Shown: positions 1 to 6,738, numbered from the stretch's first letter. The stretch is DNA of 11,059 nt from Sedimenticola sp. (GCA_027023915.1 JALVUB010000052.1:1-11059), one strand, 5' to 3'. Notes: a model not told the origin generated them from the letters alone. A program made the numbers and translations.

Positions 1-1
1 G

Positions 2-484
2 CTCAACACCGGCGGCAACACCGACTTCCTCAACATGCTCAACCACGCCCGGCTGGCCTCCAAGAAGGAGTCCAAGACCGAGGCGGTGCAGTCGGTGGCC
101 GCCGAGCGGCTGGACGACGAAAACATTCACGTCGGCCCCAGCGACTATGTGCCCTGGCAGAACGACAACAAGGTCTGCTTCCTGCGCATGGAGGGCAAGC
201 TCTTCGGTGATGTGCCGATGAACCTGGAGCTGAGGCTGTCGGTGGAGGACTCGCCCAACTCGGCGGGGGTGGCCATCGACGCGGTGCGTTGCGCCAAGCT
301 GGCCCTCGATCGTGGCCTGGGCGGGGTCATTCACGCGCCTTCCAGCTACTTCTGCAAGCACCCGCCGCGCCAGGTCACCGACGACGAGGCCTACCGCCTG
401 ATGGAGGCCTTCATCGCCGGCCGGGAGAAGCCCCATGAAGTGCCTGATACTGGCAGCGGGGAGCGGCAGTCGGCTGCGGCCTAG
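2..484 (+). CDS. myo-inositol-1-phosphate synthase, C-terminal part (5' partial)
   Basis: The reading frame is open from base 2, so the gene starts upstream of the window; about 160 C-terminal residues are visible. The enzyme converts glucose-6-phosphate to inositol-1-phosphate using NAD in the cytoplasm. The family signature NTGGNTDFLNML is followed by a lysine-rich SKKESKTEAVQS stretch, which in this family carries catalytic lysines. Next come GPSDYVPWQNDNK, then LSVEDSPNSAGVAIDAVR, and a C-terminal KHPPRQ...AFIAG tail typical of bacterial and archaeal members. The next gene starts 50 bases before this stop and uses inositol-1-phosphate as substrate, so the two form a biosynthetic pair. The family assignment is secure; the upstream promoter is not visible. 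Confidence 0.93.
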   Translation, partial: LNTGGNTDFLNMLNHARLASKKESKTEAVQSVAAERLDDENIHVGPSDYVPWQNDNKVCFLRMEGKLFGDVPMNLELRLSVEDSPNSAGVAIDAVRCAKLALDRGLGGVIHAPSSYFCKHPPRQVTDDEAYRLMEAFIAGREKPHEVPDTGSGERQSAAA

Positions 485-1748
485 GGCGGAGAGCAAGCCG
501 CTGTTCCCCTTCCTGGGGGTACCCCTCATCGAAAGAACCATCCGCTCCGCGCTCGCCGCCGGGGCGGATGATTTCGTGGTGGTCACGGGATACGGGGAAC
601 AGCCCTTGCGGGCCTTCCTGGAGCGGCTCTCCCGGCGGCTGGGGGTGCCCATTACCACGGTCACCAATCCGCGCTGGCGGGAGGCGGGCAACGGCGCCTC
701 GGTGCTGGCGGCCGAGCCCCTGCTCGATGAGCCTTTTCTGCTGCTGATGGCCGACCACCTGTTCGATCCCGGGCTGGCGCGCCGGCTCATCGAACGGGGG
801 GCGCCAGAGGCCGGCCTCCTGCTGGCGGTGGATGGCGACTGCCACAACCCCCTGGTGGACGCCAACGACGTCACCCGGGTGCGCCGCGAGGGCGACCGCA
901 TCGAGGCCATCGGCAAGGGGCTGGAGTGGTACGACGGCTACGACACCGGCATCTTCCTGGCCACGCCGGCGCTGTTCGAGGCGTTGCGCCAGGCCGAAGC
1001 CCAGGGCGACACCAGCCTCTCGGGCGGCGTCCGGCGGCTGGCGGCACAAGGACGCGCGAAGGCTCTGGAGGTCAGCGGCGGCTTCTGGTGCGATCTGGAC
1101 GACGAGGCGGCCCTGAGGCGGGCCGAGAAGGCCCTGCTGGCGCGGCTGCGCGGCAAGGCCCATGACGGGCCGGTGTCGCGCTGGCTCAACCGGCCCCTCT
1201 CCATCCGCCTGTCGCGCTGGCTGGTGCGCCTGCCGGTGACGCCCAACCAGGTGTCGCTCTTCTCCTTCGCCCTCTCGGTGGTGGCCGCGCTGCTCTTCAT
1301 GCTGCCGGGCTACCCGGCCCTGGCGGCGGGCGGGGTGCTGGCCCAGCTCGCCTCCATCATCGACGGCTGCGACGGCGAGATCGCCCGCCTGAAGTTCCAG
1401 CAGAGCGACTACGGCGGCTGGCTGGATGCCGTGCTGGACCGCTATGCCGACGCCCTGCTGCTGTTCGGCCTCACCTGGCACCTGCTGCAACAAGGGGGCG
1501 GCGGAGTGGCCCTGGTGGCCGGCTTCCTGGCCATCGTCGGCTCCTTCATGGTGAGCTACACCGCCGACAAGTACGACGGCCTGATGCGCGCGCGCGGCGG
1601 CGCCAGGTTCCGCATGGGGCGGGATGTGCGGGTTTTTCTGATATTCCTCGGCGCGGTGCTCGACCAGCCCCTGGCGGTGCTGGCCGTCATCGCCCTGGTG
1701 ATGAATTTCGAGGCCCTGCGCCGGCTGGTGGTCTGCCGGAATGCGTGA
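435..1748 (+). CDS. Bifunctional inositol-1-phosphate cytidylyltransferase / CDP-inositol:inositol-phosphate transferase (IPCT-DIPPS-like)
   Basis: This is a two-domain protein of 437 residues. Residues 1 to about 235 are a sugar-nucleotidyltransferase domain beginning LILAAGSGSRLRP, with K21-P22-L23 of the substrate loop. Residues about 250-437 form a membrane CDP-alcohol phosphotransferase. Its catalytic motif D-x2-DG-x2-AR-x8-G-x3-D-x3-D is complete: D310, D313, G314, A317, R318, G327, D331, D335. Several hydrophobic segments flank the motif (about 270-308 and 335-425). The same fusion in Archaeoglobus and Thermotogales makes CDP-inositol and joins it to inositol-1-phosphate, giving phosphorylated di-myo-inositol phosphate (DIP). 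The inositol-1-phosphate synthase upstream supports that substrate. The ATG at 435 has a GGGAG Shine-Dalgarno at 423-427. The exact product is inferred; another inositol phosphodiester or lipid is possible. Confidence 0.85.
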   Translation: MKCLILAAGSGSRLRPRAESKPLFPFLGVPLIERTIRSALAAGADDFVVVTGYGEQPLRAFLERLSRRLGVPITTVTNPRWREAGNGASVLAAEPLLDEPFLLLMADHLFDPGLARRLIERGAPEAGLLLAVDGDCHNPLVDANDVTRVRREGDRIEAIGKGLEWYDGYDTGIFLATPALFEALRQAEAQGDTSLSGGVRRLAAQGRAKALEVSGGFWCDLDDEAALRRAEKALLARLRGKAHDGPVSRWLNRPLSIRLSRWLVRLPVTPNQVSLFSFALSVVAALLFMLPGYPALAAGGVLAQLASIIDGCDGEIARLKFQQSDYGGWLDAVLDRYADALLLFGLTWHLLQQGGGGVALVAGFLAIVGSFMVSYTADKYDGLMRARGGARFRMGRDVRVFLIFLGAVLDQPLAVLAVIALVMNFEALRRLVVCRNA

Positions 1749-2337
1749 TCCTTTCGACTGCGCCCGGCGGCGCATCCTGGAGGTGATCGCCGGTTCCGAG
1801 GTGCCCGAGGACCCGGCCCATGCCGAGAATACCCTGGAATGGCTGTTGCGCCTGCAACCGGGTGCCGATCCGGCGCTGCGGCTCGCCGCCCTGGGCCACG
1901 ACATCGACCGCGCCACCCCCGACCGGGTGCGGCGCGAGGCCTTCGACGACTACGACGCCTTCAAGGCGGCCCACGCCCGGCGTGGCGCGGCGCTGCTCAG
2001 GCGCATCCTGGAAGGGTGCCGCGTGGCGCCGGAGGTGATCCGGGAGGCCTGCCGGCTGGTGGAGCTGCACGAGGTGGGCGGCGACCCCCGGGCCGACCTG
2101 CTGCGCGAGGCCGACAGCCTCTCCTTTTTCGAGGTCAACCTGCCCCTTTACCACGCGCGGGAAGGGGACGAGGAGACCCTGCGCCGCTGCCGCTGGGGCG
2201 TGGCCCGGCTCTCGCGGAAGGGACGCCATCACCTGGCTGCTCATTTGCCGGCGGATTCCCATCTTGCCGAGCTGGTGAGGCGGTCTCTGAACAGTCCCAC
2301 ACCGGGTTCTGAACGTCCGTTTCAGCGAACGGTATAA
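1741..2337 (+). CDS. HD-domain protein, candidate phosphohydrolase of the inositol-phosphate operon
   Basis: A 198-residue soluble protein that I cannot assign to a characterised family member. It shows an ordered HD-superfamily ligand set: H27 (in HAENTLEW), H53-D54 (in ALGHDIDRA), H78 (in AAHARRGAALL), H110 (in ELHEVGGD) and D125 (in READSLSF). Such a pattern normally binds one or two metals and hydrolyses phosphomono- or diesters. The ATG lies inside ATGCGTGA, overlapping the previous stop by eight bases, with no clear Shine-Dalgarno, so it is probably translated by coupling. Synthesis of DIP by IPCT-DIPPS leaves a phosphorylated intermediate that needs a phosphatase, and this gene is in the right place to supply one. 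That role is inference; a nucleotide-hydrolysing or regulatory role is also possible. Confidence 0.75.
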   Translation: MRDPFDCARRRILEVIAGSEVPEDPAHAENTLEWLLRLQPGADPALRLAALGHDIDRATPDRVRREAFDDYDAFKAAHARRGAALLRRILEGCRVAPEVIREACRLVELHEVGGDPRADLLREADSLSFFEVNLPLYHAREGDEETLRRCRWGVARLSRKGRHHLAAHLPADSHLAELVRRSLNSPTPGSERPFQRTV

Positions 2338-2338
2338 T
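2309..2338 (+). promoter_or_regulatory. Putative sigma-70 promoter of tpx
   Basis: A perfect TATAAT at 2333-2338 overlaps the TAA stop of the HD gene (2335-2337). A weak -35 element, CTGAAC at 2309-2314, is 18 bases upstream and matches TTGACA at three of six positions. Transcription would start near 2345, giving a leader of about 36 nt before the tpx ATG. The -10 is strong; the -35 is poor. Confidence 0.55.
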
Positions 2339-2380
2339 CAATCCTTCCACAACCATAACCAATAGGTAAGGAGCGAGAAC

Positions 2381-2881
2381 ATGGCTACAGTGACCCTTCA
2401 AGGCACCGAACTGCATACCAACGGCGAGTTGCCGGCTGTTGGTGACGATGCCCCGGATTTCCGTCTTACCGACGGCGATCTCAATGATGTGAGCCTGGCC
2501 GATTTCGCCGGCAAGAAGCGGCTGCTCAATATCGTGCCTAGCCTCGACACACCCACCTGTGCCGAGTCGGCGCGCAAGTTCAACCAGAATTTCTCCAACC
2601 GTTCCGACGCGGTCTGTCTGGTGGTTTCAGCGGATCTGCCTTTTGCCCAGGGGCGTTTCTGCTCCATCGAGGGGCTCAAGAATGTGGTGCCCCTTTCCAT
2701 GATGAAGAGCAAGAAGTTCGCCAAGGATTACGGCGTGCTTATTACCGATGGGCCTCTGGAGGGGTTGGCCGCGCGCGCGGTGGTTGTCGTGGATGAGAGC
2801 GGCAAGGTGACCTACACCCAATTGGTGAAGGAGATTGCCGACGAGCCCGACTACGAGGCGGCGCTGGCGGCTTTGGGTTGA
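2381..2881 (+). CDS. tpx: Thiol peroxidase (atypical 2-Cys peroxiredoxin, Tpx)
   Basis: A protein of 166 residues, the usual length of Tpx. It reduces hydrogen peroxide and organic hydroperoxides with electrons from thioredoxin. The peroxidatic cysteine is C60 in the signature PSLDTPTCAES, and the resolving cysteine is C94 in QGRFCS. These correspond to C61 and C95 of E. coli Tpx, so an intramolecular disulfide is expected. T57 of the T-x2-C active site is present. The ATG at 2381 has a strong TAAGGAG at 2367-2373. The gene follows the inositol operon on the same strand, but a -10 box directly upstream suggests independent transcription. The functional link to the neighbours is probably only positional. 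Confidence 0.96.
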   Translation: MATVTLQGTELHTNGELPAVGDDAPDFRLTDGDLNDVSLADFAGKKRLLNIVPSLDTPTCAESARKFNQNFSNRSDAVCLVVSADLPFAQGRFCSIEGLKNVVPLSMMKSKKFAKDYGVLITDGPLEGLAARAVVVVDESGKVTYTQLVKEIADEPDYEAALAALG

Positions 2882-2888
2882 GGTGAAG

Positions 2889-2906
2889 GGTCGGTTACCG
2901 GCCTTT
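2889..2906 (+). terminator. Possible weak intrinsic terminator after tpx
   Basis: A 6-bp stem (GGTCGG, loop TTA, CCGGCC, with one G-U pair) begins eight bases after the tpx stop and is followed by only TTT. The short T-run makes it a weak candidate. The palindromic repeats at 2952-3015 may also block read-through between tpx and the convergent kinase gene. Confidence 0.35.
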
Positions 2907-2951
2907 CAGTACCTCTGGTCGTTCTGTCTGGCAGAAGCCCGGAAGTTCCCG

Positions 2952-3015
2952 GTTCGGCGCGAGGACGCGCCTCCTACGTGTTTGAGGCCCCGTAGGAGCG
3001 GTGTCCCCGCCGCGA
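2952..3015. repeat. REP-like palindromic repeat pair between convergent genes
   Basis: Two palindromic units face each other. Unit 2952-2977 read in reverse is GTAGGAGGCGCGTCC followed by TCGCGCCGAAC, and unit 2992-3015 reads GTAGGAGCGGTGTCC then CCGCCGCGA. Each has a GTAGGAG head followed by a GC-rich hairpin. Close relatives occur at 9269-9340 and 10187-10243. The arrangement fits REP elements of gammaproteobacteria. It fills the gap between the tpx and kinase stops and could fold into strong hairpins in either transcript. Confidence 0.75.
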
Positions 3016-3030
3016 GCAGCCGCTTTCCGG

Positions 3031-4746
3031 TCAGCGTCCCAGCAGATAGAGCAGCACCAGGTTCACCAGCGCCAGCAACGCTGCCAAGCTTTTCCAGAAG
3101 GCCAGCGGGTTGCGTTCCATCAGCGGCTGATGGCGCTCTTCCCGGAAGGCGGGGTTGGGCTTGGAGAGATCGTGTAGAAATTCCGAGAGGGTGTCATATC
3201 GCCGGGATGGGTCTGGCTGTACCGCTTTGCGCAGGGCGCCATCCACCCAGGGTTGGATCTGTGGATTCCAGCGGCGGGCGGAGATGTAACTTCGCGCCTT
3301 GCGGGCCGACCGCTGGCTGTCGTGCTCGCCGTAGGGCAGGTGGCCGGTGAGCAGTTCGTAGGCGATGACTCCCAGGGAATAGATGTCGGAACGGTTGCTG
3401 CACTGGCCTTCAAAGCATTCGGGGGCGCCGTAGTCCAGGGTGGCCTGGGGCGCTTCCATCCGGTTGCCGGCGATCTCATCGGCGCCCGCCACCCGGGTGG
3501 AGCCGAAGTCGATGATCTTCAGGGTGCCGTTCTGATCGATGAGGATGTTTTCCGGCTTCAGGTCGAGATGAACCATCTCCAGCCGGTGGAAGGCCCGCAG
3601 TCCGTTGGCGATCTGTTGCAGGAACTCCCGCGCCTTGTTGATGTGGGTCTGGGAATGATCGTCCATCCACTGGCGCAGGCTCTGGCCTTCCACATAATCT
3701 GTGACGTTGTAAAGAAAGCGCCGACGTGGCGTTTCCAGTATTTTCAGAACATGCGGGTTGTTGATTCGTCTTCCAACCCATTCTTCGTTCAGAAAGGCTT
3801 CGAGGAAAGTGGGGTCGTCCCGAAAGTTTTCCGAGGGAACTTTCAGGATCACTTTTTTGCCGTTGGCCTGATCCCGGGCCAGAAAAACCTCGCTGCGCTT
3901 GGAAGCGTGCAGCTCCCGCAGGATCTCGTAGCCATCCAGTTTCATGCCTGGTTCCAGCGGGGGAGGGAAGGGCAGTTCGGTGATCTTCCGCAAGATGTCG
4001 TCCCCGGTCTGCTCCGGCAGTGAGCGCACCCGCAGCAGCTGGCATGTGACATTGTCGTGGCTGCCGCTGGTGAGGGCCTCTTCCATGATGCGCTGGGCGC
4101 AAGACGGGAGGTTGCCTCCATGTTTGCGCAGAATCTCCCGCAGCCTGTTGTCGGTGAGATAGCCGGTGACGCCATCGGTGGTGAAGAGGAACAGGTCACC
4201 CGGCTCCACCGCCAGGGTCCGGTAATCGATATCCACATGGGCATCGATGCCCATGGCGCGGGAGAGAAAGTCGCGTTCCTTCGACACCCAGATACGGTGG
4301 TCACGGGTGAGCCGTTCCAACTCGCCGTCGCGGAACAGATAGAGCCGCGAGTCGCCCACATGAAACAGGTGGGCGGTGGTGGATTTTATGACAAGGCCGG
4401 TGAAGGTGGTGACCATGCCCCGGGCCGACTCATAGCGCATCTGCCCCTGGGACCAGAGCCAGCGGTTGAGGGCGCCCAGCACCTTGGTGGCGGCGGTCTT
4501 GACCGTCCAGGAGTCCGGGGTGCTGAAGTAGTCCTCCAGGAAGCCCTTGACGCAGAGCTGCGCCGCCTCCACGCCCCCCTCGGAGCTGCTCATCCCGTCA
4601 CAGATTGCCGCCGCGATGCCCTTGTTGCGCAGCGCGGGTTCGCTGGCTGGCACCAGGGCATCCGCCGCGTCGGCGTTCTCCGGCTTGTTGCCCTTTTCGC
4701 TGGCGGCGGCGTAGTCGATGGAGAGCTTGGTGGTCATGGGGGTCAT
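3031..4746 (-). CDS. Membrane-anchored PP2C phosphatase / Ser-Thr protein kinase fusion
   Basis: A 571-residue protein read from the ATG at 4746. An ATG at 4737 is equally plausible; neither has a clear Shine-Dalgarno. Residues about 5-245 are a PP2C phosphatase with metal-site motifs CDGMSS (D50), GDSR (D132), TTDG (D191) and HDN (D231). Residues about 270-530 are a kinase with lysine K302, DFG at 413-415 and APE at 441-443. The catalytic loop reads VHLDLKPEN (D395, N400), so the usual HRD arginine is leucine, and the glycine loop is degenerate. Residues about 550-571 form one hydrophobic segment, giving a tail anchor with both enzymes in the cytoplasm. It lies 108 bases after the nitrate transporter on the same strand. 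A kinase gene (PA1782) occupies a similar place in the P. aeruginosa nitrate-assimilation locus. Its targets are unknown. Confidence 0.9.
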   Translation of the reverse strand: MTPMTTKLSIDYAAASEKGNKPENADAADALVPASEPALRNKGIAAAICDGMSSSEGGVEAAQLCVKGFLEDYFSTPDSWTVKTAATKVLGALNRWLWSQGQMRYESARGMVTTFTGLVIKSTTAHLFHVGDSRLYLFRDGELERLTRDHRIWVSKERDFLSRAMGIDAHVDIDYRTLAVEPGDLFLFTTDGVTGYLTDNRLREILRKHGGNLPSCAQRIMEEALTSGSHDNVTCQLLRVRSLPEQTGDDILRKITELPFPPPLEPGMKLDGYEILRELHASKRSEVFLARDQANGKKVILKVPSENFRDDPTFLEAFLNEEWVGRRINNPHVLKILETPRRRFLYNVTDYVEGQSLRQWMDDHSQTHINKAREFLQQIANGLRAFHRLEMVHLDLKPENILIDQNGTLKIIDFGSTRVAGADEIAGNRMEAPQATLDYGAPECFEGQCSNRSDIYSLGVIAYELLTGHLPYGEHDSQRSARKARSYISARRWNPQIQPWVDGALRKAVQPDPSRRYDTLSEFLHDLSKPNPAFREERHQPLMERNPLAFWKSLAALLALVNLVLLYLLGR

Positions 4747-4780
4747 CACGGAGACACGGATATCACAAAGGATCCCAATT

Positions 4781-4840
4781 GTAGGTCGGGCTTCAGCCCG
4801 ACACCCCACCGGCGTCATGTCGGACTGAAGTCCGACCTAC
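4781..4840. repeat. Long inverted repeat between transporter and kinase genes
   Basis: Unit 4781-4803 (GTAGGTCGGGCTTCAG then CCCGACA) and unit 4818-4840 are inverted copies matching at 21 of 23 positions. Each is itself palindromic (GTCGG...CCGAC). It differs in core sequence from the GTAGGAG/GTGGGAG repeats elsewhere in the window but shares the GTAGG head. It lies in the gap between the transporter stop and the kinase start, so the joint transcript would carry a strong hairpin. Confidence 0.8.
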
Positions 4841-4854
4841 GAACCGGCTTTTTC

Positions 4855-6324
4855 TCATTTCACCTCGATCATCTGCACCGTGCCGTCCGGCATCACCTCC
4901 GCCATGGCCTTTTCCGGCTCTTCCAGGAACAGCAGGATCAGCAGCAACACGATGCCCGAAATGGCGCCGATGAACAGGAAAAACTGATCGTAATCGATAA
5001 GCGAGTTGACGGTAAGAAAAAGCACCGCGCCCACGTTGCCGAAGGCACCCGCCATGCCGGCGATCTGTCCTGTCATGCGCCGCTGGATCAGGGGAACCAT
5101 TGCATAGACCGCGCCGGAGCCGGCTTTTGAAAAGATGCCACCGACGATGGTCATGGTCACCACCATCCACACCGGCCAGCTCCTGTCCACCATCCCAAGC
5201 ATCAGAAAGGCGCCGGTGATGCCGGCGAAAACGATGATTAGGGTGAGCTTGCGCCCGATGTGGTCGCTCAGCCAGCCGCCCCCGGGGCGGGCGAAGAGGT
5301 TGAGGAAGGGATAGATCCCTGCCAGCAGCGCGGCGGTCACCTTGGGCACGCCGAACCAGTCCACGTAGAACATGGCAAGCATGGAGACCACCGCCAGCTC
5401 GGTGCCAAAGGTGACCAGGTAGGCCCAGTCGAGGATGGCCACCTGCTTGAACTTGTAGCGGTGCAGTTCAGGCACCGGCTTTTCCAGTATGTGACGGTTG
5501 AGGTGCCACACTTTCCACGTCTGGATCAAACAGATGACGGCAAGCACGATATAGAGCGTATCCGCGGCGGCCCAGCCAATCAGCCCCATTTTGGCCGGGG
5601 AGAGTTTCCAGGTGAGCAATCCCAAGGCCAGGTAGAGAGGAACGTTCATCAGGATGTAGAGCGCCAGATCGCCACCACTGGTCACCTCCATGGCGCCGGT
5701 CTTCTTCGGCTTGAAATAGGTGGAACCCTTCGGCGTGTTACGCACAGAGAAGTAATAAAGCATGCCGTAGCCGATGGCCACCAGGCTGGCGAGGGTGAAG
5801 GCCCAACGCCAGCCGTCGGCGCCGCCCACCCAGTTGGCGATGAATGGCAGGCTCATGGCCGCGCCCGCCGAGCCGAAGTTGCCCCAGCCGGCATAGATGC
5901 CCTGGGCGATGCCGGTCTGGCGGGCCGGGAACCATTCGCCGATCATGCGGATGCCCACCACGAAGCCGGCGCCGATGAAGCCCGAGAGGAAGCGCAGCAG
6001 CGCCAACTGCTGGTAGCTGTCGGCCCAGGCAAAGGCGATGCTGATGGCGCCTCCCAGCACCAGTATGGCGCTGAAGAGGATACGGGGGCCATATGTGTCC
6101 ACCAGCATCCCCACCACGATGCGGGCGGGGATCGTCAGGGCAACGTTGAGAATCAGCAGCACCTTGGCCTGCTGGTCGGAAAGCCGCAGGGACTCCTTGA
6201 TGAAGGGCATCATGGGTCCCAGCCCCAGCCACACCACGAAGGTGAGGAAGAAGGCGAACCAGGTGAGATGGAGGATGCGGATGTTGCCGCTGAAGGAGAG
6301 GAGATTGAGTTTGCTGCTCGACAT
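4855..6324 (-). CDS. narK: NarK/NasA-family nitrate/nitrite transporter (MFS)
   Basis: An inner-membrane transporter of 489 residues. The ATG at 6324 is chosen because GAGGA (6334-6338) lies nine bases upstream and the first membrane segment follows at about residue 19; extending further upstream would include the promoter region. Nitrate-porter hallmarks are present: R68 in the second helix, the AGWGNFGSAG signature at 145-154, R346 in FARPGGGWLSDHIGR, and the second signature KAGSGAVYAMVP at 400-411. Two extra hydrophobic stretches (about 219-241 and 246-273) sit between the two six-helix halves, suggesting 14 rather than 12 spans. It diverges from nirB and has its own sigma-54 promoter, so nitrate import for assimilation is the likely role. 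Nitrite export cannot be excluded from sequence. Confidence 0.93.
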   Translation of the reverse strand: MSSSKLNLLSFSGNIRILHLTWFAFFLTFVVWLGLGPMMPFIKESLRLSDQQAKVLLILNVALTIPARIVVGMLVDTYGPRILFSAILVLGGAISIAFAWADSYQQLALLRFLSGFIGAGFVVGIRMIGEWFPARQTGIAQGIYAGWGNFGSAGAAMSLPFIANWVGGADGWRWAFTLASLVAIGYGMLYYFSVRNTPKGSTYFKPKKTGAMEVTSGGDLALYILMNVPLYLALGLLTWKLSPAKMGLIGWAAADTLYIVLAVICLIQTWKVWHLNRHILEKPVPELHRYKFKQVAILDWAYLVTFGTELAVVSMLAMFYVDWFGVPKVTAALLAGIYPFLNLFARPGGGWLSDHIGRKLTLIIVFAGITGAFLMLGMVDRSWPVWMVVTMTIVGGIFSKAGSGAVYAMVPLIQRRMTGQIAGMAGAFGNVGAVLFLTVNSLIDYDQFFLFIGAISGIVLLLILLFLEEPEKAMAEVMPDGTVQMIEVK

Positions 6325-6366
6325 GGAAACAGATCCTCGTGGTACTACAGGGATTGGCAGGCGAGA

Positions 6367-6382
6367 TGCAACCCTCATGCCA
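6367..6382 (-). promoter_or_regulatory. Sigma-54 promoter of narK-kinase unit
   Basis: On the minus strand the site reads TGGCATGAGGGTTGCA. It matches TGGCAC-R-N4-TTGCW at all but the sixth position, with GG and GC ten bases apart as required. Transcription would start near 6356, about 31 nt before the ATG at 6324. Confidence 0.8.
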
Positions 6383-6494
6383 CAGCTCGTGGGTTTGACC
6401 ACAACCTGGGTTTTTTAAGGAAATTCCCATAACAGTCACCCACGGCTCAATCAGGGCACGCCCCATGGCGAACCTGGTTTGTGGGCTACCGCAA

Positions 6495-6507
6495 AATCAA
6501 TGGTTTA
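6495..6507 (+). promoter_or_regulatory. Putative IHF site toward narK promoter
   Basis: AATCAATGGTTTA matches the IHF core consensus WATCAA-N4-TTR exactly. It lies about 145 bp upstream of the predicted narK start, between that promoter and the NtrC palindrome, where a bend would help activator contact. Such short cores occur by chance, so the support is positional. Confidence 0.45.
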
Positions 6508-6643
6508 TGTGATCGGTTTTGCCAGCGTGCCGCTGTACGGGAGAAAGATCCTTCTCTTGTTGCCAAAACAGCGCCGCCCGGTGGAAAGCCGGCAGGTGGC
6601 ATGCACCGTTTTTGGGTGGCGCACTGGAGGAGAGTGGGGGTCA

Positions 6644-6658
6644 GCACCAGTTTGGTGC
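6644..6658. promoter_or_regulatory. NtrC-type enhancer palindrome
   Basis: GCACCAGTTTGGTGC is a perfect palindrome of the NtrC half-sites (GCACC-N5-GGTGC). Its centre is about 114 bp upstream of the predicted nirB start and about 295 bp upstream of the predicted narK start. The nirB distance is typical of NtrC enhancers, and the site could serve both promoters. Confidence 0.75.
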
Positions 6659-6695
6659 GTTTCCGGTGGCAAGAATACATTTGGTCGAACGAGTG

Positions 6696-6708
6696 CAAGC
6701 TGTTGATC
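6696..6708 (-). promoter_or_regulatory. Putative IHF site toward nirB promoter
   Basis: On the minus strand GATCAACAGCTTG matches WATCAA-N4-TTR at all but the first position. It sits between the NtrC palindrome and the nirB sigma-54 promoter, roughly 60-70 bp upstream of the start, a usual IHF position at such promoters. Confidence 0.45.
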
Positions 6709-6738
6709 TTTCAGTCGTGAACAGGCGTTCAATAAAGT

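Noticed and set aside
411..1916. Long open frame antisense to the inositol fusion gene
   Set aside because: Low-complexity composition rich in Gln, Gly, Arg and His with no family motif; it is the shadow of GC-rich coding on the other strand.
4747..4818. Longer start for the kinase/phosphatase gene at 4818
   Set aside because: That ATG is inside the 4781-4840 inverted repeat and the extra 24 residues resemble translated repeat; starts at 4746 or 4737 suit the PP2C domain.
3253..6432. Long plus-strand open frames opposite the kinase and narK genes (3253-4023, 4057-5130, 5260-6432)
   Set aside because: No recognisable domains, biased composition, and they oppose genes with complete catalytic or signature motifs.
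6602..6624. Second NtrC site beginning TGCACC
   Set aside because: Only the left half-site matches; the right half GGGTGGCGCA needs wrong spacing. It might be a weak accessory site but is not supported.
6479..6720. Small open frames in the narK-nirB gap
   Set aside because: They cross the NtrC palindrome and an IHF-like site, have no good ribosome site, and encode nothing recognisable.
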